This document shows positions 1-9,167 of a stretch of DNA of 12,317 bases, piece after piece. The stretch spans positions 1-12,317 of the forward strand of contig VKHC01000415.1 in NCBI GenBank assembly GCA_015143735.1. Reading direction: 5' to 3'. This DNA comes from Synura sp. LO234KE (Eukaryota; Sar; Synurophyceae; Synurales; Mallomonadaceae). A program made the translations under genes and the position numbers. Every line of letters begins with the position of its first letter. Within the stretch, counting starts at the first letter, position 1. The notes under the pieces were generated by a model. That model ran no database searches, had not been told where the DNA came from, and worked only from the letters and a program-made list of their open reading frames with translations.

Positions 1-402
1 CTCAAAGCCGACGTTGGTATCAAGGCAACAGACGTTCATAAGATTTATACTGGTTTATCTATGCTCATGGAGTTAGCAAACAGTCTTCCTCCTTTGGAGG
101 CTAGTGATAGTAACACCAGTGCTAAGAATAATAAGAATAATAAGAAAGTTTCTTCTCTCCCAGCATCAGGAGAAGAGGAAAGCGTTTCACCATCATCTAC
201 AGTTGAATCGACGGCAGCTACTAGTAATGTGTCATCCTCATCTCGATCTGCCTGCGGCGAGGATGAGGTACTTGCTAATTCAGTAAGAACACAGGATGCT
301 AGTATTATCCTACCCAACGCTGCTTTTGATTGAAACAACTTAGCGCACGCATTTCTGGCTAGTATGACCAATGCTCCTGGTACTATTGTTGCTGAAATTT
401 AG
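1..402 (+). pseudogene. 3' end of accessory ORF of Harbinger-like element 1 (partial, broken)
   Basis: The frame is open from the first base of the window, so the gene starts outside it. It encodes a polar, Ser/Thr/Asn/Glu-rich tail after a short helical stretch (IYTGLSMLMELANSLPPLE). An in-frame TGA at 331-333 interrupts it. The same frame then continues for 22 codons (NNLAHAFLASMTNAPGTIV...) to a TAG at 400-402. I recognise no domain in this fragment. It is assigned to a transposon because it converges on the transposase at 472-1743 with a 69-bp gap. The complete element at 8050-10740 has the same arrangement, with its DNA-binding ORF 67 bp from its transposase. PIF/Harbinger elements usually carry a Myb-like second protein that helps the transposase bind DNA, and this would be its C-terminus. 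Alternatively it is the last exon of an unrelated host gene ending at the TGA. Confidence 0.45.
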
Positions 403-471
403 TCCTGCCTATCTCTACGAATTAGTCAAAGAAGAAGTATGGTTTTATAAGGTGATCAAATTAGAAGTCCG

Positions 472-1743
472 TTAGAAGTCCGTTCCCCTTATGTAGCTTA
501 CGAGCATATCACGTGGCATCTCTAAATTAAAGTAGATCGAGGATTGACTACCATATAGAGCCACATAAAAATTTCTGAAGAGGGTAGCAACTGTATAGAT
601 TTTGCTTACTCTTCTATTCTTCAGCAGCCTGAATTTGTCACTGTAACGAATATAACGAAATAGGGATCCAGTGACTCCATAGTTCCACTCAATTGATATT
701 CGGACATGCTTCATGGACTTATTCCATTGTGCAGCTTCACGTTCCATGTTTTGATATTTTGCATAGGTGGTAATATGCGACCGTCTCTTATACGCAGAGT
801 CACCAAAAATTATGTACTGGCGCTCATGACCAGCTTGCAAAGTTTGAAATCTTCCGTTGATATCACTAATCCGTAATACTGCTAAATCATTTCTGCGCAG
901 CGATGTTGGACCACAAATATCTTCCGTCATTCCAAATGCGTTGTCCAGTGATTGAGTCTTCATTCCATGTATGGATTTCCAGCCATTATAAAAAGCTCTT
1001 TATATCATCGGATCCCATCTAGCTGCATTCGCTCCATTCTCCGCCGGTCCTCCACCAGGAATACTGGTCTTTAGGCAATTGCAATCAGTACAATGAGATA
1101 CTGAATATGTGTCGTCAAAAGGATATCTGCATCTCATTCTTTCTTCAATCGCTTTCGCCGACTTCTCCCAATACCCTTTACGGTACCACTACTCTAAATT
1201 ATTCTGAACGAGGTGACGATGGTTGTCGTACACATGATCAATGAAGAAATTAAATGCCCTAGAATGCGCTGAGAAATCGCGACCAAATATATCAGCAATT
1301 GTATGCTGCAATGCCCCAATAACGAGCTCGTAAAGGCCACGCAAAAATACTTCTTCACCAGTCATTACAATACCGTTATCCAAAACAATATCCTCGTGGA
1401 ATTTCAGTTCCTTTAAGAGTAGGTATAATTCACCAGCTTCGAATCGAAAATCGTTTTTAATAGATGGCCCAAATGATTCTATCGTTCGACGTTTGTTAGA
1501 GCTGACTCCAATTCAACATCATCAGTATATCGTAATAAAAAATGACAAGGCCGTTTTCCAAGCTTCAAAATCAAGAGAATCTGGATTCAGTCTCTCTGTA
1601 ACTAATAATGCAGCCAGCATTCGCGTTGATTTCCGTAATGCTACCAGTTCATTTGAAGTCAAATTCTGCCCAAGTCCATGCCTACGACGGAATGATAAAT
1701 TTCTATTTGTTCGCTTAGTAATAAATCTCTTATATGTGGTCAT
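472..1743 (-). pseudogene. PIF/Harbinger-type DDE transposase, element 1 (five in-frame stops)
   Basis: Read on the minus strand from the ATG at 1743, one uninterrupted frame of 424 codons runs to the TAA/TAG-type stop at 472, with no frameshift. In-frame stops are TGA at 1522-1524, 1519-1521 and 1513-1515, TAG at 1189-1191, and TAA at 1000-1002. The protein matches the DDE_Tnp_4/HARBI1 pattern. A helical N-terminal part (EAGELYLLLKELKFHEDIVL, then GLYELVIGALQHTIADIFG) precedes the RNase-H-like core. The first catalytic Asp lies in CTDCN (codon 1084-1086), followed by PGGGPAENGANAARWDP and FYNGWKSIHGMK. The second Asp is in FGDSAY (codon 799-801) and the Glu is in SIEWNYG (codon 688-690). The C-terminal block VATLFRNFYVALYG is well kept. 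All three catalytic residues survive, so the gene died by point stops rather than deletion. Such enzymes cut and paste their own element. This copy cannot make a full protein unless stops are read through. Confidence 0.88.
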
Positions 1744-2423
1744 TTACAAGAATATCAATGCATATATACTACTGGAATGCCATCGTTTCTTCCATTTTGG
1801 AGGACACGATGCAATTGCCAAAAACATCAAAAATCGTCGTGTACACGATTGTGGAAGACACGATCCGTGCTGGGCTACTGTGGGTTCACAATCGTTTCCT
1901 GTGTGCTCCATCGTGTCCTATCGCGTACACTCTACTAGACGTGGTAGACGAACGGGGTGTTGGGGAGAAGGAAGAAAACGCCTGAAGGAGGACGAAATGT
2001 GCACCCCGTGCAGGCTTCTTTTCTTCTATCCGTCGTGTACTTTCGCTTAGAACCAGCAGTCATCATTATGGTGGATTCTTACACAATTGTGGGCGACTGC
2101 AACACGACGCTATTTTTTTTAAAATTTCTAATCAACACGATGCATACATGAAATCCAGTCACTCGGAGCCCAGTGCTCGATGGTTGCCGGACTTGGCGTT
2201 CAGTTCTAAGGAGGTGGTCTTATATCTTTCTAGGTAGGCAAGCAGGGCGGTGTCTGGAGGTCGTCTACCACTCCTGAAAATAAAAAACTATTGGATTTTG
2301 TTTGAGCGAATGATATTCTTGGCACTTTAGTTAAGCCGCATGCGCCGAATAAATATTACTAATTTAATTCTCTGCCTCGTCACAAAGGACTACTATATCA
2401 TCCTCATTCTTCCTCGTGAACAA
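1744..2423. other. Non-coding stretch, probable right end of element 1 plus intergenic DNA
   Basis: No convincing coding exon is seen. The plus-strand open frames here run over low-complexity and palindromic sequence and show no domain. The part nearest the transposase start (1779-2130) is rich in CACGAT and its complement ATCGTG, and contains a fold-back. It is probably the subterminal region of element 1. The left end of that element is outside the window, so its terminal repeat cannot be defined. From about 2150 to 2423 I see nothing specific. Confidence 0.4.
1801..1919. repeat. Fold-back (nested inverted repeat)
   Basis: AGGACACGATG at 1801-1811 is the exact reverse complement of CATCGTGTCCT at 1909-1919, an 11-bp perfect arm pair. 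Inside it, ACGATTGTGGA (from 1845) pairs imperfectly with TTCACAATCGT (from about 1885). A 12-bp perfect palindrome TCGTGTACACGA sits at 1837-1848. The motif CACGAT recurs at about 1805, 1845 and 1858. It lies 58 bp upstream of the transposase start, so it may be a subterminal transposase-binding region. A separate small fold-back element is also possible. Confidence 0.55.
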
Positions 2424-3302
2424 TTATATAATGGCTATTTTCAGAAGATTCGTTTTTAGCCGTTCAAGCAAATATATTTGATGGGCTAGGCAGCAAATAT
2501 AATCCTCCCCTCGAAGTGCTGCGATGTAACTTAGAAGTCGTTTGCTTGCGTCCGTACCATCCCCTGGACTAATGTTTTCGTCACTGCACAAATGTTTACT
2601 GGAGAATTCAATCCGACATGATTCCATTCGGCCATAACTATAATTGCTTGCCAGCAAACTTTTCTCATTTACTTCTTGTAGGCTCTGGATGGCGCAGAGT
2701 TTATCCAATAAATGACTAGCATTCTGAATATGCCCTTGTAGGCGCTTTAACACGTTTGTAGCTTGCTCAACATGCTGAGAAACACGCGACTTCCTCGTAA
2801 AGGAGACGACTTTTGAATAATTTGCTTTAGAAAATGGAAACATGAGCCAGTCAAATGACATGATAATGATTACCTTTACCTGCGGCTATGGAATGATCAA
2901 ACATATCAGTTTTAGGGACATAATCGTACGCTACATTTTTCCAATAAACTGGCACTTCTTCTCTCTTCTCGAAGCTGCGGCTGGGAAAAAATTTCTTATA
3001 ACATAATATTGTCAACAAATCTTGTGAGACCTCATGAACAAAGAGGATGCCAAACGATTCTCAAACCTCGCCAATAATATTTCATTCCTAGAAACATCCC
3101 AATTCCTAATTATGTCCTCAACATCTGTAAAGAAAGCACTATCCAATAACATTTTTATATCAGCAGCTGCGAATATAGCATCCGATTGCTTCGCGACAGC
3201 TTTTAGCAACACTAAATGAGTGGTATTGAACGTAGTAATGTTATCTACAGCAGTGGATCGATTTACAATTATTTGTGACAAACTAGACTCATAAGCATCC
3301 AT
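2424..3302 (-). CDS. Unrecognised protein, three exons, about 257 aa
   Basis: My model on the minus strand is exon 1 3302-3031 (ATG at 3302), exon 2 2980-2880, and exon 3 2824-2424. The introns are 2981-3030 (50 nt, GTCTCA...TTTTTTCCCAG) and 2825-2879 (55 nt, GTAAAG...TTTTCTAAAG). Phases match at both joints (2 then 1), giving an open frame of 258 codons including the stop. Exon 1 is helical (VLLKAVAKQSDAIFAAADIK; LLARFENRLASSLF). Exon 2 reads REEVPVYWKNVAYDYVPK. Exon 3 contains amphipathic helix (HVEQATNVLKRLQGHIQNAS) and ends in LLERLKTNLLKIAII. No signal peptide, transmembrane segment or catalytic motif is apparent and I do not recognise the family. It is divergent from the RAP gene across a 366-bp gap that may hold a shared promoter. 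A stop lies shortly upstream of the start in frame, which supports the ATG at 3302 unless a 5' exon exists. The gene itself is fairly likely to be real; the function is unknown. Confidence 0.55.
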
Positions 3303-3668
3303 ATTTTTCTCAAAATCAGTGCTCTTCTCTATCCGAAGTTATCGTGTATTTTTTTAAAGGGAATTCAACACCGTGATAGGGTACCAAATATACTTACATA
3401 CTTAATAAATCCGCTGGCGAACTAGGATTGATCACGGATCTTTGACAAGCCTTTCGAATTTAAAACTATCTTTGAATATTCTTGTTTCAGCATTTATACC
3501 ACGTAATGAATTAAATTAATATTTTTAATAATGAAATCTTAAATATTACTTCACACCAACACAAATATTGAAATGCGTGGTTTCTAGCTAAGTTGACTAA
3601 TTCTTCACGGATCACGGATATCAATACAAACTATTAACAATAGCACGGCTATAAAATCGCAACATGTT
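3303..3668. promoter_or_regulatory. Divergent intergenic region, candidate bidirectional promoter
   Basis: This AT-rich 366-bp gap separates the starts of two divergent genes. No coding sequence is seen. The 10-mer GATCACGGAT occurs twice in the same orientation, near 3430 and near 3609, and CACGGAT also abuts the second copy as TTCACGGATCACGGAT. The promoter role is inferred from position only; no core promoter element is claimed. Confidence 0.35.
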
Positions 3669-6600
3669 ATGATCCGACACCGTTTTCATTGTAAAAGACA
3701 TGCCACTAAGAACTTCCGCTTCAATCTAATTTCAGAAGGCGAAGTTATTCAATATCGGTCTAGCTCAAATCAGGCTGCAATTTTGACCAAAATCCAGGCC
3801 GCAACGCTTCTTGAAAATGATTTGCAATGTCGATCTTATGGGAACGTAATTGGCTTATATAATTATTCAGCGATTTTTGCAATATCTGAATTCCGTAAAT
3901 GCTTCCCATTAAATATCGCGCTGCAAAAATGTTGCCAGATGTCTGAAGACATTCTGAAGCACTTGAGTTCAAAAATGAGGAAATTAAACGGGAGGTCATA
4001 CAAATTTAGCAATTTCCCGCTCCAGATCCTTAAGAACAGAGCCGATGCAATTAAAATGGTTCCATTTATTTTGGAAAATCCAATGTCTAACATAGAACTT
4101 CGCGCCTTCGGTGGCTGCCTCTTAGTGACCTTGCCTCCTAGTAAGTCAATATGGTCAGTAATAGATCATAAAATAAGTGAAATGGTTATGTCATATTCTG
4201 TCGAAAGCTACGTGTCCTCACTACTGGTCTATCAAGCTTATTTAAAAGTGAAGGAAATGAACTCTTGGAGGCTGCACTCGTTAGCAAAAATTCCAGATGC
4301 GATATACACTCGATTATCGATTGAACTGGAAAGCGAAGTGGATCCGTTGCATATAAAGTATTTTTGTGTCCAAACGATAGAAGAAGATAGTGCTCTACGA
4401 CCTAGGTAATATGTCAGGTTCTGGCTTACAACCAATATTACTAACGGCTATCCTTCTATTCCTGAATTTTTGATAGTCACATTGTAGACTACAGTAGTAC
4501 AATTGAATATGTTGGTTTTCTTCTGAATTCGTTGGTCCCTAGTCGACATAAAATTTCAAAAGCTTTCGAGTCGAGACTGCGGACGTTGTGCCTCTCTGCA
4601 TTGAAGGCTTGTGCGCACCCGGTGAAGATAACGTCCCTTCGAGTGCTGTGGGAGAGCATACAGCACTTTAGATTCAGCGATTCTTATATTCTTCTCATGG
4701 AGCTCTTCGATCAGGTAATCCGATCCTAGTCCCCGTAGGTCATTTCACCCTCCCCTCCCTTCCCCTGCCCTCCCATCGTGGCCGTAACTTGTCGCGTGGG
4801 AAGACTCACCGGAGCGTGGTAGCTGATCCGTTACAAATCGCCCACCAGGTGTGTGTGATGGGTAGACGATGTGGATCATATCTTATACGGGTTCTTACTT
4901 ATAAATCAACCTGCAGGAGGAGGTCGTGGTTTCGCTGTTGGCGGCCATGAGTGATTTGAATTTCAGGCACAGGCCTTTGGTGCAGGTTAGTACGGGAAAA
5001 TAAGAGAACGGGGAGTGTGTGTAACTCCTCCGTCAGCCACCCGGTACCACCCAACACGTCGTCTCATCCTCGGACCTTTGGTTGGCACCTGTGACTGCGG
5101 CTATAAGCCTCTGGTGATGTCTTAAATCTTACCATGGACATTATCCGCTCACTTGTCTTTGATCTGGACGGGTGAGGTGTAGAGCGTGTGCGCGGAGCTG
5201 CAACGGTCGGGCATGGATCGCCTGAAGCTAAGGTAACGGCTGGTTGGCGCCTCCTACGACGTGCTTAGCGCATAGGGGCGGCTCCCTGCCCTTGTGTCTG
5301 TATCGTCCCTGCACTTCACGCCTCTCATCGACCTCTGACTCATCTTACGTTGCCCACACCTTGCCGACCTTGTATCTTCAGCTTGCACTTCTTCAGTCTG
5401 CTGGTAGAACACGACGCGGGAGACTTCGCTGTAAAAGTGAGTCCTGGACGGGGATGTGGGTGCAGCCTGTCGCTACTGTGGGCTCGCAGTCATCCCCTCC
5501 GTGTGCCCGTCCGTCCCCCGCTCCCTCTAGATGCTGCGAGACGCCGTTGCGGGACAGGGCCCTCTCCTCCTGAACCACATGACACGAGAAAAGGTCGGTG
5601 CTGTCGGAACAACAGCGCTGAGCGAGCAGGCTCCCGCGTGCGTGACATGCGTCATTCAATCGAAACGGAAATGAAGCCTCGCGTCTGTGTCTGCTATCTT
5701 GCATTTAGGTCGACGTCACCGCCGCTGTGTCTGAGGCCGCGCGAGCTAAAGTGGCGGACATTCTCAGGTGAGACTTTTAGCTGGCATTCTGGAGGTCAAC
5801 TACCATTCCTGCCTTTTCTTCGCCCTCACTACCTTCCATCGATGATAACCATGACTCAGAGGGCGTAGAACCACTCTCGCTGACGCGCTTCAAGCTGACA
5901 GCCAGGTGCTCACTACAGCGAGTGAGCGTCCGGACGTAACGGGCAGGCTCCTACTCGCCCTGTTCTGCTTCAGTCGAGTGGGCTGGTGTGGCGCGGGTAT
6001 ACCTAATGTCATCAACTTTGATCCCGAATGTGGTTGGATATGACTTTGGATGTGTCCTTGGCTCTGAAGGTCGACAAAGAGGACTTGCGTTCGGGCCGGG
6101 TAAGCCCTTGCTACCCTACGAGAAGTTGCTAGTGGCCGAAGAAGTTGCCGCCGCATCGCACCTCAGCGAACTCCCACAAGTAGGATACCTTGCAACAACG
6201 GTGACACGGCGATGCTGTTCGTACGGTGTCTATCAGCGATTTTGTGGACAGCGAATTCACTCGATTTTATAACTCCATGTGTCCGTATGGCAGGCCTTGG
6301 ACACACTGTATGGCTACGGCATCGTGGGAAGGAAGCATCCTGGTATTTAAACTTTCCTTATTCGAGTGTACGCGATCGCAATTCGTCAACTGAGATTGTG
6401 TCCCCTCCCCTTCCCCGCACCCTTAGCGGTATTCCAGAGGCTGGATGAAATCATCTCTCAGCACATCCACAACTTCAGCGCACACCAATCCACATCCCTG
6501 CTGTGGGCCTTCGCCAGAGTCAACCACCGCCCACCCTACCTGACCAAGTCCTGGGCCACCTCAATCATACATCAGTTCGCCCGCATGCGCACGTTGTCCC

Positions 6601-8012
6601 CTGTCGCTCTCCGAGGTAAGGGTAAGGTTGGCGTGTACTCAACTGGTAATATTGATATGCCGTCGCGCGTATTGCATGTATATGTATATGACTTTTGTCT
6701 GATCCTATTGCATAAGCTATAAGCACTTTCCACCAACTTTATGCGGCGTCAGATCTGGCTCGCTGCCTTTGGTCTCTAGCAGTCCTGGAACTCCTGGACC
6801 CCGAGGTATGGCGGAGGAGTCATAGAAAAATCCACTTTATGTGCTGGCTACACGACCACTATACGTGTGTGCTGCAATCTCGATCGCCTACCAGTTCTTG
6901 ACATGTATCCGATTCCACTTTCCACGCGACCAACTCTTGCGAGCGAATAAGTGCACAGCGCAGTTCATTTTCTTGTATATTGTTGAAGGCGACTGACTCC
7001 TCCCATCGCTCCCTATGTCTCCTCGCGGGTGTAACTCAGTTGGCTCAGTGCGTGGCACCGTTACTGGACAAACACGTCACGGCCGAGGCCCATGTGCCCG
7101 AGGGTACTTATCGTCAACTTCAACAGGTGATACGGGTGGTAGATGTTACTCGCTCCTCGATCGCTTTACTCTCGCCCTCGGCATCCCTCTGAGAGTACTC
7201 GTGGTAATCTTGTGCGCAGGCGTGGACAGAGATTCGGCTGAAGAAAGGGTCGGTGAGTGCGCCTTCCGTCCTTTGAAATACGATTTACATTTTTATCCTT
7301 TCGTCGTTCCCTTTCCTGGCCCTTCTTTCCCTCATCTTGTTGTTGCTCATGATAATCTCGGCGTATATGCAGGGTGGTGAGGGCGAGTTGGGACTCGCGC
7401 CTCTTCATTATTGGGAAAGAGGGAGCGGAATGAGACTACGAGCGCGAGAACAGGTCTCACAGGGCGTGGAGGGCTCACCGCCGTCCTCCAACACTCATTT
7501 GGTGCGATGCCCATATTCGTCGATGATCTCATGCATTCTTGTGTCAACTCGTCAACTAGGTGTCAACGTCCATGTATTGGAACAAGGGAAATTTTGTAGC
7601 ATTCCGAAGTTGCAAACTCAGAAGTCTGCTGTTTTAATGAGATGTTTACCTGATTATTTTTTGGATTATTCATATGCACGGACAGGACGCATCTAGATTG
7701 CTCCGGGGGTTGGGCTACGCGCATGTAAATGAAGCGGACGTCGGTTATGGGTATGTCGCCGACGTATATTTGCCCACGGTTTGCACAAAATCGACGCCTC
7801 GCGGATCCGTGCTGGAACTAGATGGGCCGTTTCACTTTGACAATTACTCCTTTGCGTCGTTGGGACCTACGGTGTTGAAGCGCAGACATTTAAGTAATAT
7901 GGGATACGGCGTTATTTCTTTGCCTTTTTGGGAGTACCATATCTCTATGTCAACGGCGGAGAAGGAAAGATCGTTGTTGCGGAGTATAGAAAAGGTACAT
8001 TCTGCGGAATGA
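3669..8012 (+). CDS. RAP-domain protein, multi-exon, probably mitochondrial or plastid RNA-binding
   Basis: Exon model: 3669-4405, 4477-4714, 4917-4985, 5183-5232, 5382-5436, 5531-5593, 5709-5767, 5860-5905, an uncertain exon ending at 6179, 6294-6342, 6427-6615, 6780-6805, 7040-7126, 7220-7252, 7373-7453, 7686-8012. Phases agree at every joint outside the uncertain exon, for about 720 residues. The N-terminus (MIRHRFHCKRHATKNFRF) is basic without acidic residues, like an organelle targeting peptide. The middle has FASTK/RAP-type helical repeats, for example ALDTLYGYGIVGRKHP joined to AVFQRLDEII, then STSLLWAFARVNHRPPYLTK and LAQCVAPLLDKHV. The C-terminus is a RAP domain (VLELDGPFHFDNY, TVLKRRHLSNMGYGVISLPF, WEY). 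RAP proteins act in organellar RNA processing or stability, often rRNA or mRNA maturation. This role is inferred from the family. Exon 1 is long and AT-rich, whereas exons 3-15 are tiny and lie in GC-rich DNA. Weak points are the exon before 6179, the GTCGGT donor at 5594 and the GTCTCA donor at 7454. A degenerating gene is possible but no forced stop was found. Confidence 0.8.
4439..4445 (+). other. Intron branch site TACTAAC in RAP gene intron 1
   Basis: A perfect TACTAAC lies 31 nt before the acceptor TTTTGATAG (ending 4476) of the 71-nt intron 4406-4476, whose donor is GTAATA. Joining exons 1 and 2 here completes a split codon (AG|T) and keeps the frame open. This is the best support that the large AT-rich exon belongs to the RAP gene. 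Confidence 0.65.
7686..8012 (+). other. Last exon of the RAP gene, carrying the RAP domain
   Basis: The acceptor is ATGCACGGACAG ending at 7685, and the exon runs 108 codons to TGA at 8010-8012. It opens with SRLLRGLGYAHVNEADVGYG, followed by a VADVYLP strand. The RAP core ELDGPFHF (about 7815-7838) follows, then LKRRHLSNMGYGVISLPFWE. The order hydrophobic-E/D-x-D-GP-x-HF, then T-x-LK-x-R-x-L, G-(Y/W)-x-V, P-(F/Y)-WE is diagnostic for RAP, an endonuclease-like fold usually thought to bind RNA. This exon alone justifies the family call. Confidence 0.9.
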
Positions 8013-8049
8013 CTTGTGTCCTTAAGCTTTGTAACGGTAATATTATTAG

Positions 8050-8072
8050 TGTGTGTGTAATTTATCAGAAAC
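8050..8072 (+). repeat. Left terminal inverted repeat of element 2
   Basis: TGTGTGTGTAATTTATCAG followed by AAAC matches the reverse complement of 10718-10740 at 21 of 23 positions, with no gap. Similarity continues inward in patches, with AAAAATTTTGCCA on this side and AAAAATTTTGGCA on the other strand of the right end. Confidence 0.65.
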
Positions 8073-8181
8073 ATTTTCGAAACATAAAAATTTTGCCACG
8101 AAATTTTTTGTGTATGTAATTTTGTTATTTTTTGAGGTCGAAAAAAACATTTCTTCCTTAAAATTGTGAAATCAACATTCC

Positions 8182-9100
8182 ATGCAAATTGATGATGGAG
8201 GTAAAAAGCAGAATTACACTAAATGGACAGATGCAATGAAGCATGCGCTCGCACACGAGTTTAGTGTTAAACGTGCCTACATAAGGACTAGCGATGCCAA
8301 GTTGCGGGACAAATGGAAATCAATAACTGAAGTACTGAAAGCTCGTCCTGAGTTTATGCATTGCCCGCCATTGAGTTGGGAGACAGTGAAAGCTCAATGG
8401 AAACGAGCAAATTCAGGACTCTGTTCGCAAGGAAGCTGCCGTTGATAACCAATATACAAACTTGTCCGCCCTGCACTATGAGCCAACTGAATATTAAAAA
8501 TTAGTTTTGAATATGCTTGAAGAAGCTTTAAATTTAAAGGAGAAAAAGAGTAATAATGACAGGGTTCAGGCTGCTTTATTTACGCATGAGCAGCAAGAAT
8601 TGGAGATGCAAGGTCAATTAACTTCGGATCCTATACTTCTGGTACCTGAAAACTTTGATGGCCCTCCAGAGCATTATCACGATTCAAATGACGAAGGGTT
8701 TGAGTTAAAACGGCATAGTACTATTTCAACTCCAGGGAGTAAACGAAGGTTGAAGAATTCGCCTTTGTCGTCGAGGAAGCTAGAACGAAGACGTCTCCAA
8801 TCATCTGCAGCATCTCAATTAAAATCTTTCAACGCTGCAATGATTGATCTAGTTAAAAAAGCAGTCGTAGTGAAGACTCTCGAGTCTAATGTTCAGAGCG
8901 AAGAGGATAAGGAGCTGGATAGACAAGAGAGGCGCTTGCGTATTGAAGCGATTAAAATTGCGAGCGATGAGGCGCTGCAACGTTTAGAAATGCAAAAGCA
9001 GCAGTATGAAGCTCAGAAGCTGCAGCTACAAATGTAAATGGAAATGCAAAGAGAGCTGAACTATCTTCGGAGCGAAAGTGATGCTAGAGAAGAACGATAG
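8182..9100 (+). pseudogene. Myb/SANT-like DNA-binding protein of element 2 (broken)
   Basis: From the ATG at 8182 the N-terminus is a Myb/SANT or trihelix-like domain with spaced tryptophans (NYTKWTDAMKHAL; KLRDKWKSI; LSWETVKAQWKRA). A frameshift between about 8400 and 8430 moves the reading to a frame giving QDSVRKEAAVDNQYTNLSAL. TAA at 8495-8497 interrupts it, then the same frame goes on to a linker (ILLVPENFDGPPEHYHDSND), a basic Ser-rich patch (SKRRLKNSPLSSRKLERRR) and a long Gln/Glu/Lys coiled coil (QERRLRIEAIKIASDEALQR). A second TAA at 9035-9037 sits in a Gln/Met run, after which 20 more codons reach TAG at 9098-9100. In Harbinger elements this protein helps import the transposase and bind the element ends. 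Both stops are one C-to-T change from CAA. It was formerly a single ORF of about 300 residues. Confidence 0.75.
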
Positions 9101-9167
9101 TAAAGTAACTTGTCGTTAGGATTTTAACAATTGAATTATTTTGTCCCCCTAGTATTAAGACATGCAT

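Noticed and set aside
995-1010. Frameshift in transposase 1 near GATGATATAAAG
   Set aside because: On re-reading, WDPMI and RAFYNGWKS are in the same frame, separated only by a TAA codon at 1000-1002. It is a stop, not a shift.
1493-2050. Plus-strand open frame of 185 codons
   Set aside because: Its first part is antisense to the transposase and the rest crosses the palindromic region. It has no domain and unlikely composition.
5350-5868. Plus-strand open frame of 172 codons
   Set aside because: It reads straight through three introns with good GT..AG borders. Only short parts match the exon frames of the RAP gene, and GC-rich DNA gives long chance frames.
5974-5996. 23-nt exon (SSGLVWRG) after a strong acceptor TTCTGCTTCAG
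   Set aside because: The acceptor is good, but I could not join it in phase to the next exon without an odd AAAG acceptor. It is left out of the exon list and remains an alternative.
7027-7060. tRNA-like stretch GGTGTAACTCAGTTGGCTCAGTG
   Set aside because: It resembles a tRNA D-arm, but no matching acceptor stem, anticodon arm or T-loop follows. The segment is better read as an acceptor plus coding exon (LAQCVAPLLDKHV) of the RAP gene.
7337-7696. Plus-strand open frame of 119 codons as one exon
   Set aside because: The start lies in the intron before 7373 and the end passes a pyrimidine-rich acceptor region. Only 7373-7453 joins in phase to the RAP-domain exon.
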